Source of the DNA: Acetobacter okinawensis JCM 25146
GTDB taxonomy: Bacteria; Pseudomonadota; Alphaproteobacteria; Acetobacterales; Acetobacteraceae
Assembly (NCBI RefSeq): GCF_000613865.1
Contig: NZ_BAJU01000029.1
Location: 1 to 33,630 of the forward strand
Direction of reading: 5' to 3'
DNA: 33,630 nt
Part shown: positions 1-8,346 of the stretch, in pieces
Position numbering within the stretch: position 1 is the first letter of the stretch
How the letters are laid out: the number at the start of each line of letters is the position of its first letter
Program-made: the position numbers and the translations under genes
The notes under the pieces: generated by a model
Database searches by the model: none
Told to the model about the DNA's origin: nothing
What the model saw: only the letters and a program-made list of their open reading frames with translations

Positions 1-2
1 GA

Positions 3-122
3 ATTATAGTGGGACAGCTACCCTGCTGCGGGTATGAAGGTGGTTTTAGCGCGTGGCTGGGCCATCAGTCTCCGCTGGTTGTGAAGGATGTTTCACAGCC
101 AGTGGAGGATGTTAAACCCTGA
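3..122 (+). CDS. Possible C-terminal end of an unknown gene (5' truncated)
   Basis: The third forward frame is open from the window edge to a TGA at 120-122, giving about 39 residues that end in ...VSQPVEDVKP. The other two forward frames close early. The stop would lie 17 bases from the stop of the convergent receptor gene, which is a natural tail-to-tail spacing and the main reason to list it. I do not recognise the sequence and can assign no function. A strong hairpin (70-107) falls inside this stretch, so the open frame may instead be chance reading through an untranslated structured region. Confidence 0.3.
   Translation: MIVGQLPCCGYEGGFSAWLGHQSPLVVKDVSQPVEDVKP
70..107 (+). other. 16-bp stem hairpin
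   Basis: Positions 70-85 pair with 92-107 around a six-base loop. Two of the sixteen pairs are G-U wobbles when read as plus-strand RNA but become mismatches on the minus strand, so a plus-strand transcript folds better. No T-run follows, so this is not a classic intrinsic terminator, though it could end transcription or protect the 3' end of an upstream transcript. Confidence 0.5.
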
Positions 123-139
123 AGGACAAGGCCGCTGTG

Positions 140-2297
140 TTACCAGCGGTACTGTATGTTCCCAAGAATAGTGCGGCGCGTGCCATAAAAGCAGTTTATG
201 GAAGAGGCGCATGCAACAACATATTTGTTGTCGGCAAGGTTGGTCGCATTGACCTGGAGCAGGAGGTTTTTCAGTGAGGAAAAAGCACCGCCCAGATCAT
301 AATGGGCTTCTGCTTCACCCAGAACGTAACCGGGCACCTTAAAGGAGTTTGCGTTGTCCCCGTAGGTGAAGCCATTGTAACGCACGCCGCCACCCAGACC
401 GAACCCTTTGGCCCTGCCGTTCTGGAACGTATAGCTGACCCAGCCGGAGGCAGTGTTGGAAGGTGCAGCAAGCAGGCGGTGGCCAATGTTGCTTGCGGTT
501 GTGTCGTGCCTGATCTGAATGTCGTTATAGGCGTAAGAGGCAATCAGGTTCAGGCCGGGAAGAGGGTGTGCACGTGCTTCCAGCTCAAAGCCACGGGAGC
601 GTACCGCGCCAGTCTGGATATTGTAAGTTGTGTGCACGGGGTCTGTGGTCAGAACATTTTCCTGATGAATGGTATAGGCTGACCCGGTGATGGTCATGGG
701 TATTTTGCTGGGTTGGTACTTCACCCCCACTTCGTACTGGTTGCCCGTGGTGGGTTTGAAGGATGCCCCCGCATAGCTTGTACCAGCCGTTGGCATAAAC
801 GACGTGCTATACGAAAAATATGGCGAAATACCATTGTCAAACGAATAGACAATGCCGCCGCGATAGGTTGGTTTTCTGGCGGAGGAGGAGACCGATTTTC
901 CACCCCAGCGGTAGGTTGTGTCGAGTGTTGTCCAGTCAAACCGCCCGCCCAGAATAAACGAGAAGCGCTTCCACTTTGCCTGATCCTGAATGTAGAGGCC
1001 AAGCTGGTTGAGAATTTGCGATGCGTCGCTTGTCGCTGTTGGGTAAAAATGTGCGCCATACACTGGATTATACAAGTTAAGTGAGGGCACGGTGCCGTTA
1101 CCCAGAATACGGTTGGAAGCGTTGTGCAGGTAATCTATGCCAGCAATAAGCGTATGTTTGACATGACCGGTGTGAAAATGGGTTTCCAGACTGTTATCGC
1201 TGTTGAATGCATCCATATGCTCGCGTGATATTGTGTACATCCGCGATGCTGTTGCCTGATTACTGGCCAGTGCGCGCAGGGAAATGGAACGGAAATCTGA
1301 ATCAAGGTGCAAATAGCGGAAGTTCTGCCGCCATGTCAGAGCATCGTTAAATTGATGGCGGAAGGCAATTTCCGTCATATATTCCGTGCGCCGGTACTGG
1401 TCAAAGCCCGGTTCACTTGTAAACAGGCTGGTCGGGAGCTTGCCATTTTTGTTGGGGAGCACCGTGCCTGCGGCAGGCAGGGCCATGCCGTAGAGTGAGG
1501 ATGGATCGTTTTGATAAAAAAGCCGGACGTTCAAATCCGTATGATCCGTCGGGCGCCACGCAATCTGGGGCATAACACCAATACGATGGTCCTGCGTGTA
1601 GTTGACCTGCGTATTGCCGGTCCTGCCAACGGCAGTCAGCCGCGCGCTCAGTGTGCCGCTTTTGTTGATGCGGTCAGACATATCGAGCATGGCCTCCCCA
1701 TAATCATATGACCCGGTGCCGAGCCGGACCTCATGGTATGGGGTTGCTGTCGGGGTTTTCATGGTCATGTTCACAAAACCGCCGGGGCTGGACTGGCCAT
1801 ACAGAACCGATGCAGGCCCCCGAAGAACCTCCACGCTTTGCATGAAGTATTCATCAAACGACGGTACGGCATAGGAGATACCCTGTGTCAGCCGCGTACC
1901 ATCAAGGAACTGCACATAGTTGGCACTTCCGCCAAATCCGCCAAAGCCACGAAGGTAAATACTGTCAAACCTGCTGCCCGGGCGGCTCCCGGCGGAAACA
2001 CCGGCAGAATAGTTCAAGGCATCGGAGATGCTGCGTGCGTGCTGTTCATCCATCTGCATACGGGTAATGACCGTAACGGACTGGGGTACTTCACGCAGGG
2101 GGACATCTGTTTTTGTGGCAATGGATGTACTGCCCGCCACATAGCCCGAGCGCTTGGCCTTGACTTCAACATACTCGTCTTTTGTGGTTTCGGAATCCTG
2201 CGAGAGTGAAGTCTCTGCCTTTGTGGCAAGCGGGTAGGCCAGACAGATCCCTGCTGTAAACACTCATAACGCCGATTGAGGGACGGGCGAAAGTCAT
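140..2297 (-). CDS. TonB-dependent siderophore receptor (FhuA/FoxA-like), start region apparently frameshifted
   Basis: Outer-membrane receptor for a ferric siderophore, energised by TonB. The readable frame (GTG at 2263) gives 707 residues: a TonB-box-like segment near residue 30 (DEYVEVKAKR), a plug domain (DVPLREVPQSVTVIT, then EVLRGPASVLYGQSSPGG near 150) and a 22-strand-type barrel ending in the aromatic residue W after GTRRTILGNIQYRW. The GTG start is unconvincing: a TGA directly precedes it, there is no ribosome site, and the leader has no basic n-region. A better start is ATG at 2295-2297, with AAAGG upstream and basic leader MTFARPSIGVM, but it is in another frame. Joining the two near 2255-2265 makes a normal signal peptide ending LATKA, so a +1 frame change is likely. 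Unlike the other breaks here, it needs one base removed or two added. A Fur-like box lies just upstream, consistent with iron control. Substrate is unknown. Confidence 0.88.
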
Positions 2298-2309
2298 GCG
2301 AAGACCTTT

Positions 2310-2332
2310 AATGAAAATGACAATGATTCGCA
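2310..2332 (-). promoter_or_regulatory. Putative Fur box upstream of the siderophore receptor
   Basis: Two overlapping partial matches to the 7-1-7 Fur inverted repeat (TGATAATNATTATCA) lie at 2312-2326 and 2318-2332, each matching roughly 10-11 of 14 informative positions. The site lies between the probable receptor start (2297) and the divergent catalase gene, where an iron-dependent repressor would block the receptor promoter. The assignment rests on motif and context only. Confidence 0.55.
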
Positions 2333-2519
2333 CCTATAAAGTGAGGCTGTCAGTTTGTATCCGTCGCAAATATTAAAAATTGAATATGTGACACACGGGC
2401 CACAGGTCGTTCTGGCGCTGGTTCCTTGCTTGTCGCCGGAAAAAGTGATGCAGGGTGGGTGAACATCTGGCACGGACCGCGCGTTCTAATGTCTCTATGG
2501 CGAATACGTAAAGGAAACC

Positions 2520-3986
2520 ATGGTGGCACACGACCCGACCGCGAAAAGACATACAACGGAATCCGGTATTCCGGTTTCCAGTGACGAACATTCGTTGAGC
2601 GTTGGCGCAGATGGGCCAATTGTGCTGCACGACCATTACCTGATCGAGCAGATGGCTGCGTTCAACCGTGAGATGATCCCGGACCGCCAGCCACATGCCA
2701 AGGGGAGCGGCGCTTTTGGCACGTTTGAAGTCACGCATGATGTCAGTGCGTATACCAGCGCGCAGTTTTTGCAGCCGGGTGCCAAAACCGAGGTGGTGGC
2801 CCGTTTTTCAACCGTTGCGGGGGAGGCTGGCAGCCCGGACACATGGCGTGACCCGCGTGGTTTTGCCCTGAAATTTTATACTGGTGAGGGGAATTTTGAC
2901 ATGGTCGGCAATAACACGCCGATCTTTTTTGTGCGTGACCCGCTCAAGTTCCAGCACTTCATTCATTCACAAAAACGCCGGGTCGATAACGGCCTGCGCG
3001 ATAACGACATGCAGTGGGACTTCTGGACCCTTAGCCCGGAGACAGCCCATCAGGTCACATGGCTTATGGGCGATCGTGGTATTCCCGCAACATGGCGGCA
3101 TATGGATGGGTTTTCCAGCCATACCTATATGTGGGTCAATGCAAAGGGGGAGCGGTTCTGGGTGAAGTATCACTTCAAAACCGATCAGGGCATCAAGTTT
3201 CTGACTCAGGAGCAGGCAGGCAAGATTGCCGGTGCAGATGCGGACTACCACCGCCGTGACCTGCATATGGCCATCAAACGGGGGGATTACCCCAGTTGGA
3301 CGCTGCGCATGCAGGTTATGCCGTATGAAGATGCGATAACTTACCACATCAATCCTTTTGACCTGACCAAGGTGTGGCCACACGCAGACTATCCTTTGAT
3401 TGATGTTGGCAAGCTGACCCTTGATCGCAATCCAACGGATTTTCATTCCCAGATTGAGCAGCTTGCCTTCGAGCCGAATAATTTTGTGCCGGGTACGGGC
3501 CTCTCCCCGGACAAAATGTTGCTTGGGCGCTCATTTGCCTATGCGGATGCACACAGGGCGCGGCTGGGTGTGAACTATAAGCAGATCCCGGTTAACGCGG
3601 CCAAATGCCCTGTTCATGGCTATGTCAAAGGTGGCGCCATGCGCGTGCAGCCAGCGCACGACCCGGTTTATGTGCCAAACTCCAAGGGTGGCCCGGTGGC
3701 AGATACACAGCATTTCCCCGAAAATGCCGTGTGGGAGGCAGATGGCGCGTTCATGCGGGCCGCCTATACCCTGCGCCGTGATGATGATGACTTCAGTCAG
3801 GCCAATGTATTAATCAACCGTGTTATGGATGCTGCGGCCCGCGAGCGGCTTGTTGATAACATTGTTGGTCATGTACTGCAGGGGGTTGAAGAGCCGGTAC
3901 TGTCTCGGGTCTTTGACTACTGGACGCATATTGATGCGGATATAGGTAAACGTGTCCGCGATGGCGTGCTGGCTGCCAGAGTCTGA
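2520..3986 (+). CDS. katA: Monofunctional haem catalase (small-subunit, clade 3 type)
   Basis: Converts hydrogen peroxide to water and oxygen. The 488-residue protein is the length of small-subunit catalases. Visible active-site residues are His59 (in RQPHAKG), Asn132 (in [13 protein letters not shown]) and the proximal haem ligand Tyr341 (in [14 protein letters not shown]). The His-Asn spacing of 73 equals that of bovine and human catalase. The ATG at 2520 follows AAGGA by five bases. The gene is intact, reads away from the siderophore receptor and converges on the purine permease, with a hairpin between them. Catalase is expected to protect an obligately oxidative, ethanol- or sugar-oxidising cell; an OxyR-type control is possible, but I see no clear site. 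Confidence 0.96.
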   Translation: MVAHDPTAKRHTTESGIPVSSDEHSLSVGADGPIVLHDHYLIEQMAAFNREMIPDRQPHAKGSGAFGTFEVTHDVSAYTSAQFLQPGAKTEVVARFSTVAGEAGSPDTWRDPRGFALKFYTGEGNFDMVGNNTPIFFVRDPLKFQHFIHSQKRRVDNGLRDNDMQWDFWTLSPETAHQVTWLMGDRGIPATWRHMDGFSSHTYMWVNAKGERFWVKYHFKTDQGIKFLTQEQAGKIAGADADYHRRDLHMAIKRGDYPSWTLRMQVMPYEDAITYHINPFDLTKVWPHADYPLIDVGKLTLDRNPTDFHSQIEQLAFEPNNFVPGTGLSPDKMLLGRSFAYADAHRARLGVNYKQIPVNAAKCPVHGYVKGGAMRVQPAHDPVYVPNSKGGPVADTQHFPENAVWEADGAFMRAAYTLRRDDDDFSQANVLINRVMDAAARERLVDNIVGHVLQGVEEPVLSRVFDYWTHIDADIGKRVRDGVLAARV

Positions 3987-4010
3987 GAGTCTGGCATGGT
4001 GCTGGTCACA

Positions 4011-4034
4011 CGGGCTGAAGCGCTTTTCAGCCCG
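4011..4034. terminator. Hairpin between convergent katA and permease genes
   Basis: A nine-base inverted repeat (CGGGCTGAA / TTCAGCCCG) with a six-base loop sits between the two convergent stops at 3986 and 4059. No clear T-run follows on either strand, so it is a probable bidirectional terminator with some uncertainty. Confidence 0.5.
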
Positions 4035-4058
4035 GAGTGGCAGGAGCACGTAGTGTGC

Positions 4059-5420
4059 TCATGCGGTAAAGGCGGCCTCTTTTCTCTCACGGAATGAAAA
4101 GAGAATGTTGAGCACAATGGCGCTTACACAGCCAGCCACAACGGGGGATTGCAGGACGGGTTGGGTCCAATCAGGCATGAACATAAAAAAATCTGGCTTC
4201 ATGACAATTGCCATGGCCAGAACAATGCTGACAGAGGCAACAATAAACGGCTTGTTCCCCGGTTCCAGCCCAAGGGATGCCAGCATCTGTATGCCCACCA
4301 TCATCAGGGTTCCAAAAATCATCAGACCGGCGCCTCCGGCTACGGCAGGGGGGAGGGCGGCCACTGCCGTAGCCAGAAAAGGCGAAAGGCCCAGAACACA
4401 TAAAATTCCCCCGGCCAGTGCGACAATCCACCGGCTGCGCACGCCCGTAATGCTTAAAAGCGCAACATTTTCGGAAAAAGCGGTGTAGGGGAAAGACCCC
4501 ATAATCCCGCCCAGCAGTGTTGCCAGCCCATCTGCCCGCAGTAGCCTGCTCACCAGTTTTGGGGTTGCGTGGCGTCCTGTCATTTCCCCCACAACAACCG
4601 CATCCCCAATGGATTCAACCCACGTAATCGCCACAATGACAATCATGCTCAGGGAAGGCATTAACTGAAAAATCGGCCAGCCAAAAGGGAGCGGTCTGAC
4701 AGCTGCCAGCAGCGGCGGCATACCGCTCAGGTGCGGGGTAAACTGGCCTGCCGCAAAGGCCACCACAAGGCCGATCCCCACGCCAATAATGACGGCCAGA
4801 TTTTTAAAAACACCACGCCCGGTAATGGATAAAAAAATCGCACTGGCAAATACGCTCATGGCGACAAGCATGTTCCGACCCGCATGCACGCCAGCGCCGG
4901 AGGCGATCTGGTCAATGGCGACTGGTAGAAGGCTGAGCCCCATGATGGCAAGGGACGTGCCAACCACAACCGGCGGAAAAAACCGCATGATATGGCGGCC
5001 CAGTGGCGCTGCCAGCATGGCGGCCAGACCCGCCACAATGACCGCACCATAAACCGTGCGTAACCCTTCATTGTCATGGCTTGTGGCTAAAGTGGCGGAG
5101 GAGGCAATACCGATCACGCACGACACGGTTGCAAACGAGACGCCCTGCATCAGCGGCAGGCGCGCTCCCAGCCAGCGCGTGCCAATGGTCTGCAATAATG
5201 TGGCGGCACCACTGGTCAGCAGGTCTGCCTGAATAAGGGTTGCAGTTTGCGCTGCGGGAAGAGCCAGAACACGGCCGATGACAAGTGGGGTGGTAATGGC
5301 TCCCATATACATGACCATGACGTGCTGCACGGCCAGTGGGACCATGCGGGGGAGCGGCAGAACTTCATCCACTCCGTTTTTGCCGTTCATGGCGCCTGCT
5401 GGGGGTGTTTGCTGTACCAT
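4059..5420 (-). CDS. NCS2-family purine permease (xanthine/urate type)
   Basis: Inner-membrane symporter that imports purine bases. It is about 453 residues from ATG at 5418-5420, with many hydrophobic segments typical of the 14-helix UraA/XanQ fold. NCS2 hallmarks include the first-helix motif LAVQHVMVMYMG with His33, which is conserved in xanthine permeases, and the substrate-site motif TWVESIGD in the second half. The frame is open to 5513, but the chosen start lies five bases after the TAA of the upstream deaminase gene and is preceded by GGTAAG, indicating translational coupling. The two-gene unit with a deaminase, plus a divergent LysR regulator, supports import and breakdown or salvage of purines. 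Xanthine, urate and guanine cannot be separated from sequence alone. Confidence 0.88.
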   Translation of the reverse strand: MVQQTPPAGAMNGKNGVDEVLPLPRMVPLAVQHVMVMYMGAITTPLVIGRVLALPAAQTATLIQADLLTSGAATLLQTIGTRWLGARLPLMQGVSFATVSCVIGIASSATLATSHDNEGLRTVYGAVIVAGLAAMLAAPLGRHIMRFFPPVVVGTSLAIMGLSLLPVAIDQIASGAGVHAGRNMLVAMSVFASAIFLSITGRGVFKNLAVIIGVGIGLVVAFAAGQFTPHLSGMPPLLAAVRPLPFGWPIFQLMPSLSMIVIVAITWVESIGDAVVVGEMTGRHATPKLVSRLLRADGLATLLGGIMGSFPYTAFSENVALLSITGVRSRWIVALAGGILCVLGLSPFLATAVAALPPAVAGGAGLMIFGTLMMVGIQMLASLGLEPGNKPFIVASVSIVLAMAIVMKPDFFMFMPDWTQPVLQSPVVAGCVSAIVLNILFSFRERKEAAFTA

Positions 5421-5424
5421 GATC

Positions 5425-5928
5425 TTACCAGAATCCTTCGTGCACATGGGCAATTCGGGCTTCCATCTCTTCAACGGGGCCGACAACCACAACCTTGCGC
5501 TGGCCTGCGTCAAACACCTGCGTGCAGGGCATGTTCATGGTCAGGTTTTCGGGGTTGTCGCCGGTCAGGGTTGCTAGGCGCTTTTCGGTCATGCCGTAAA
5601 CAAGGCGGCCAATACCTGCCCAGTAAATGCCGCCCGCGCACATGCAGCATGGCTCTACCGAGGTGACCAGTGTGCATGATGCCAGAAATTCTGGTGCATA
5701 TAGCCGTGCTGCCTTGCGGGCGACATTGAGCTCCGCGTGTCCGGTACCCCGGTCTGTCGCAGCACTGTTGCCGGATTCAAGCAGGATTGTTCCATCCTCT
5801 GCCGCCAGCAGGGCACCAAAGGGGTGGTTGCCAGCCAGCCTGCTTTCCTGAGAAATCTGGAGTGTTCTCTCGAGCAGTGTTCGGTCCGAGGCAGTCAGGT
5901 TGTGCTGGGGTGACGGGTCGGTGGACAT
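5425..5928 (-). CDS. Nucleobase/nucleoside deaminase, cytidine-deaminase fold (guanine-deaminase-like)
   Basis: Zinc-dependent hydrolytic deaminase of 167 residues. The zinc site is visible: His64-Ala-Glu66 (HAE) and Cys94/Cys97 in SVEPCCMCAGGIYWAG. The overall pattern NHPFGA...HAE...PCCMC...AIYW-like matches the short GuaD-type guanine deaminases more than tRNA adenosine deaminases (TadA), and it sits in an operon with a purine permease. It starts at ATG 5926-5928 and ends five bases before the permease start. The likely role is cytoplasmic deamination of guanine to xanthine. Other purine or pyrimidine substrates are possible, so no gene symbol is given. Confidence 0.85.
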   Translation of the reverse strand: MSTDPSPQHNLTASDRTLLERTLQISQESRLAGNHPFGALLAAEDGTILLESGNSAATDRGTGHAELNVARKAARLYAPEFLASCTLVTSVEPCCMCAGGIYWAGIGRLVYGMTEKRLATLTGDNPENLTMNMPCTQVFDAGQRKVVVVGPVEEMEARIAHVHEGFW

Positions 5929-5976
5929 GAGTGGGCTCCCATAAAATATGCAGCAAGGAAGCTTCAGACTTTAAAA

Positions 5977-6005
5977 CATTGCATTTATGTTCCTGTAGCG
6001 CAATG
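5977..6005. promoter_or_regulatory. Inverted repeat in the LysR/deaminase divergent promoter region
   Basis: CATTGC at 5977-5982 is repeated inverted as GCAATG at 6000-6005 with 17 bases between. It lies in the 126-base gap between the divergent deaminase and LysR genes, where LysR-type regulators usually bind an interrupted palindrome. The arms are short, so this is only a candidate operator. Confidence 0.35.
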
Positions 6006-6054
6006 AGTTGTCAACGGTGTTCTGATTTTTCATACACGGGAGTATTTTTAAAAA

Positions 6055-6951
6055 ATGTCTGCATTTTCACGCGAACTGCTATCTTTTGTGGAAATCAGTC
6101 GCCACAATTCGGTTCGGCGTGCAGCGGAGGTGCTGAATGTTGCGCCCTCCGCACTGATCCGACAGATGCAGATGCTTGAGCGTGCATTTGGTGCACCGTT
6201 AATGGCCCGCACCCCACAGGGCAGCCGCCTGACGGATGCGGGTAAAAAACTGCTGGAACAGGCAACCCAGTGGATTGATGCAGAGCGCCGCCTGCGCGCC
6301 ACAATTGCACGGCCCGGTGCCGCAGGGGTGCGTTTGGGCATTATGGAATGTCTGCTGCCATTTGTTACGGCCCACCCGGACCTGCGTGACCACAAAACGG
6401 CTTTGAGGCTGATTGTCTCGGACACCAACACCCTTGTGCGCCAGTTACGCGCGGGGGAACTCGATGTGATTATTGCCTTTAATGTTCTGGACGATCAGGA
6501 CATATTAATTCAAAAAACACGTGATTATGACATTGGTTTGATTGCAACGCCGGGAGTGCTCCCTGCCGGGGGTAAGGTGGCGGATCTGCTGTGTGCCTGT
6601 GCGGACTTTCCACTTTGCCTGCCGGATAGTTCGCTCTCTCTCTGGCCCAGACTGGACGGGGAGTTCACACGTATGCGCGTGCAGCCCAATGGTCTGGTCA
6701 ACACCAACTCTGTGGAACTTATTCGCGCTTACATCAGGCGTGGGGAATATATGGGAGTGCTGACATGGCTGGATGTTGTGCACGATGTTTCCGCTGGCGT
6801 GTTGTGTTTTCATGCCCTTGATAATCTGCGACTGCGTGAAACACTATGTTTGTGCACCCGCCATGGTGGTGGTGTGCCCGCTGCGGTTATGGCGGAGTTG
6901 TCGCAGATGTTTGAGGCTTTGCCACAAACCGGGCAACGCCTTAACGTCTAG
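6055..6951 (+). CDS. LysR-family transcriptional regulator
   Basis: DNA-binding regulator of 298 residues. The N-terminal winged helix-turn-helix covers about residues 5-65 (FVEISRHNSVRRAAEVLNVA then QMQMLERAFG), followed by a periplasmic-binding-protein-like effector domain that includes the typical RLIVSDTNTLVRQLRAGELD stretch. It is divergent from the deaminase-permease pair with a short shared promoter region, the classic arrangement for a local purine-responsive activator. A weak GGGAG lies about 12 bases before ATG 6055. The effector is unknown. A shallow hairpin with a short T-rich tail follows near 6978-7012. Confidence 0.9.
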   Translation: MSAFSRELLSFVEISRHNSVRRAAEVLNVAPSALIRQMQMLERAFGAPLMARTPQGSRLTDAGKKLLEQATQWIDAERRLRATIARPGAAGVRLGIMECLLPFVTAHPDLRDHKTALRLIVSDTNTLVRQLRAGELDVIIAFNVLDDQDILIQKTRDYDIGLIATPGVLPAGGKVADLLCACADFPLCLPDSSLSLWPRLDGEFTRMRVQPNGLVNTNSVELIRAYIRRGEYMGVLTWLDVVHDVSAGVLCFHALDNLRLRETLCLCTRHGGGVPAAVMAELSQMFEALPQTGQRLNV

Positions 6952-7115
6952 CGCTGCCATTGGTGGTGCTAGGTCACGCACGCCATGACGGCAGGCCGTC
7001 GTGCACACGCGCTTTTCATACCAGCAGGGTTGGGCTGTGTAGGTGTGTGGCAGGGGAATGTGGTATGCTGCCCACCATGCCGCGCATCTGGCATGGAGGA
7101 TGGAAGGCGCAGACC

Positions 7116-7499
7116 ATGCGTAAACAGCTTATAGGTCTTGTTATGGGTAGCCTGCTGGCCATGTGCTCAGTGCCGGTTATGGCGCAGGACACGGAAGAGG
7201 ACGGCGATTACAAGGCGCTGATGCAGAAAACCACGCAAAATGCCAATGGCATCTGCATAGATTACCTGAACTCCGAGCATGGCGATTATTCTGGCGATAA
7301 AATGAGTGAATCCCGTATGCCAGATGAGGTGACCAGAGGTCTGTCCAAAGCCATACGCGACGAGTGCCAAAAACACCCCAAGGAGCGGGTCGGCAAAGCC
7401 GTGAACAATGTTAAAACCGCCTATGCGCGCGAGCTTGAACAGATTGTCAGGCACATGAAGCTGAATGATGACCCGCTACGCACAAACGGCGGGTCATAA
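7116..7499 (+). CDS. Small exported protein with two cysteines, possibly HdeA/HdeB-like
   Basis: The 127-residue protein begins with a clear signal peptide (MRKQLIGLVMGSLLAMC..., cleavage likely after SVPVMA), so the mature form is about 104 residues in the periplasm. ATG 7116 is preceded by GGAAGG at 7102-7107. The mature part is charged and mostly helical in appearance, with just two cysteines in it, in GICIDYL and DECQKHPKERVGKAV. This arrangement (Cys-x-x-aromatic-Leu, then I-x-x-x-Cys-x-K/x-x-P followed by a basic tail) resembles the disulfide-linked acid chaperones HdeA/HdeB. The cysteine spacing (about 37) is shorter than in those proteins (about 48). The function is inferred from pattern only. 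Confidence 0.72.
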   Translation: MRKQLIGLVMGSLLAMCSVPVMAQDTEEDGDYKALMQKTTQNANGICIDYLNSEHGDYSGDKMSESRMPDEVTRGLSKAIRDECQKHPKERVGKAVNNVKTAYARELEQIVRHMKLNDDPLRTNGGS

Positions 7500-7510
7500 A
7501 AAAGAGGCTC

Positions 7511-7544
7511 TTCCCGAGACATGGAGCATTGCCCTGCTCGGGAA
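7511..7544. terminator. Convergent terminator hairpin
   Basis: TTCCCGAG at 7511-7518 pairs with CTCGGGAA at 7537-7544 in the 53-base gap between the exported protein gene and nfsB, which converge. On the minus strand a run of T (complement of the A-run near 7497-7503) follows a few bases after the stem, so it may serve mainly the nitroreductase transcript. Confidence 0.5.
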
Positions 7545-7552
7545 AAAAGCTG

Positions 7553-8202
7553 TCAGATATGTGAGAAAACCGATTTTTCCGGCAGGCGGGATTTGGGGAG
7601 GCTGGCGTTGAAGTCGGCATCCGAATGGTAGCCCAGAGCGACAATAACGGCCGGAGACAGGCCGTTTTCTGCCAGTCCCAGTTCCGTGCTTAAAATGCTG
7701 GCGTCAAAGCTTCCATGGGGGTGGCATCCACACCAAGGAGTGCTGCGGACAAGAGCAGGAACCCCTGCGCAATATAGGTTTGCTTTTGCGTCCATGTCGG
7801 CACGTCCCCGGCCTGTTCATGGAGCCCCACAAAACCGGAGCGGCCTTTGTGCGCCAGAGCGCGTGCCTCCTCATTGGCATAGCGGCCATCGGCCTGTTCC
7901 TGATCAGCCAGCGTTTGCAGGTAGTCGGCAGGCAGGCTGTTGCGCGCACTCAGCACCACCACATGTGATGCGTCCATGACCCGTGGGGCATTAAAGGCGA
8001 ATGGACCACTGGTGGCCTTGGCAATCCGGGCTTTGCCCGCGTCATTGTCTGCGACAAAAAAGTGCCACGGCTGGGAGTTGACGGATGACGGGCTGTAACG
8101 CAGGGATTCCAGCAGTTGCGCCGCAATTGGGGCCGGTATCTTGCGCTCTTTGTCGTAAGCCTTTGTCGTGTGGCGGTGCTTGAGAATGTTAATCAGATCC
8201 AT
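7553..8202 (-). CDS. nfsB: NAD(P)H nitroreductase, NfsB type (frameshifted)
   Basis: Flavin-dependent oxygen-insensitive nitroreductase/dihydropteridine reductase. The N-terminal 165 residues match NfsB closely (ILKHRHTTKAYD, YSPSSVNSQPWHFFVA, FNAPRVMDASHVVVLSA, DQEQADGRYA), then the frame ends early at 7690. The rest (FDASILSTELGL..., LGYHSDADFNASLPKSRLPEK) continues in another frame to 7553. At about 7709-7711 the coding strand reads GAAGCTTT where the family needs GAAGGCTTT (Met-Glu-Gly-Phe-Asp). One missing G explains the break, and its restoration gives about 216 residues, the normal NfsB length. As written, the product lacks its C-terminal quarter. It is either a recent inactivation or a sequencing deletion. 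Confidence 0.9.
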
Positions 8203-8346
8203 GGTGCTGTCCTAACCTTTGCCCAATTTGCCACTGGCACAGACCGCAGCAGATGCTGCCGTCGCAGTGCCGATTGTGCATTACAGTGGGTTGGATGGGC
8301 AGGGAGATCAAGGGGGTAAAGCTGCACCCCATGGCACAGGGCCGGT

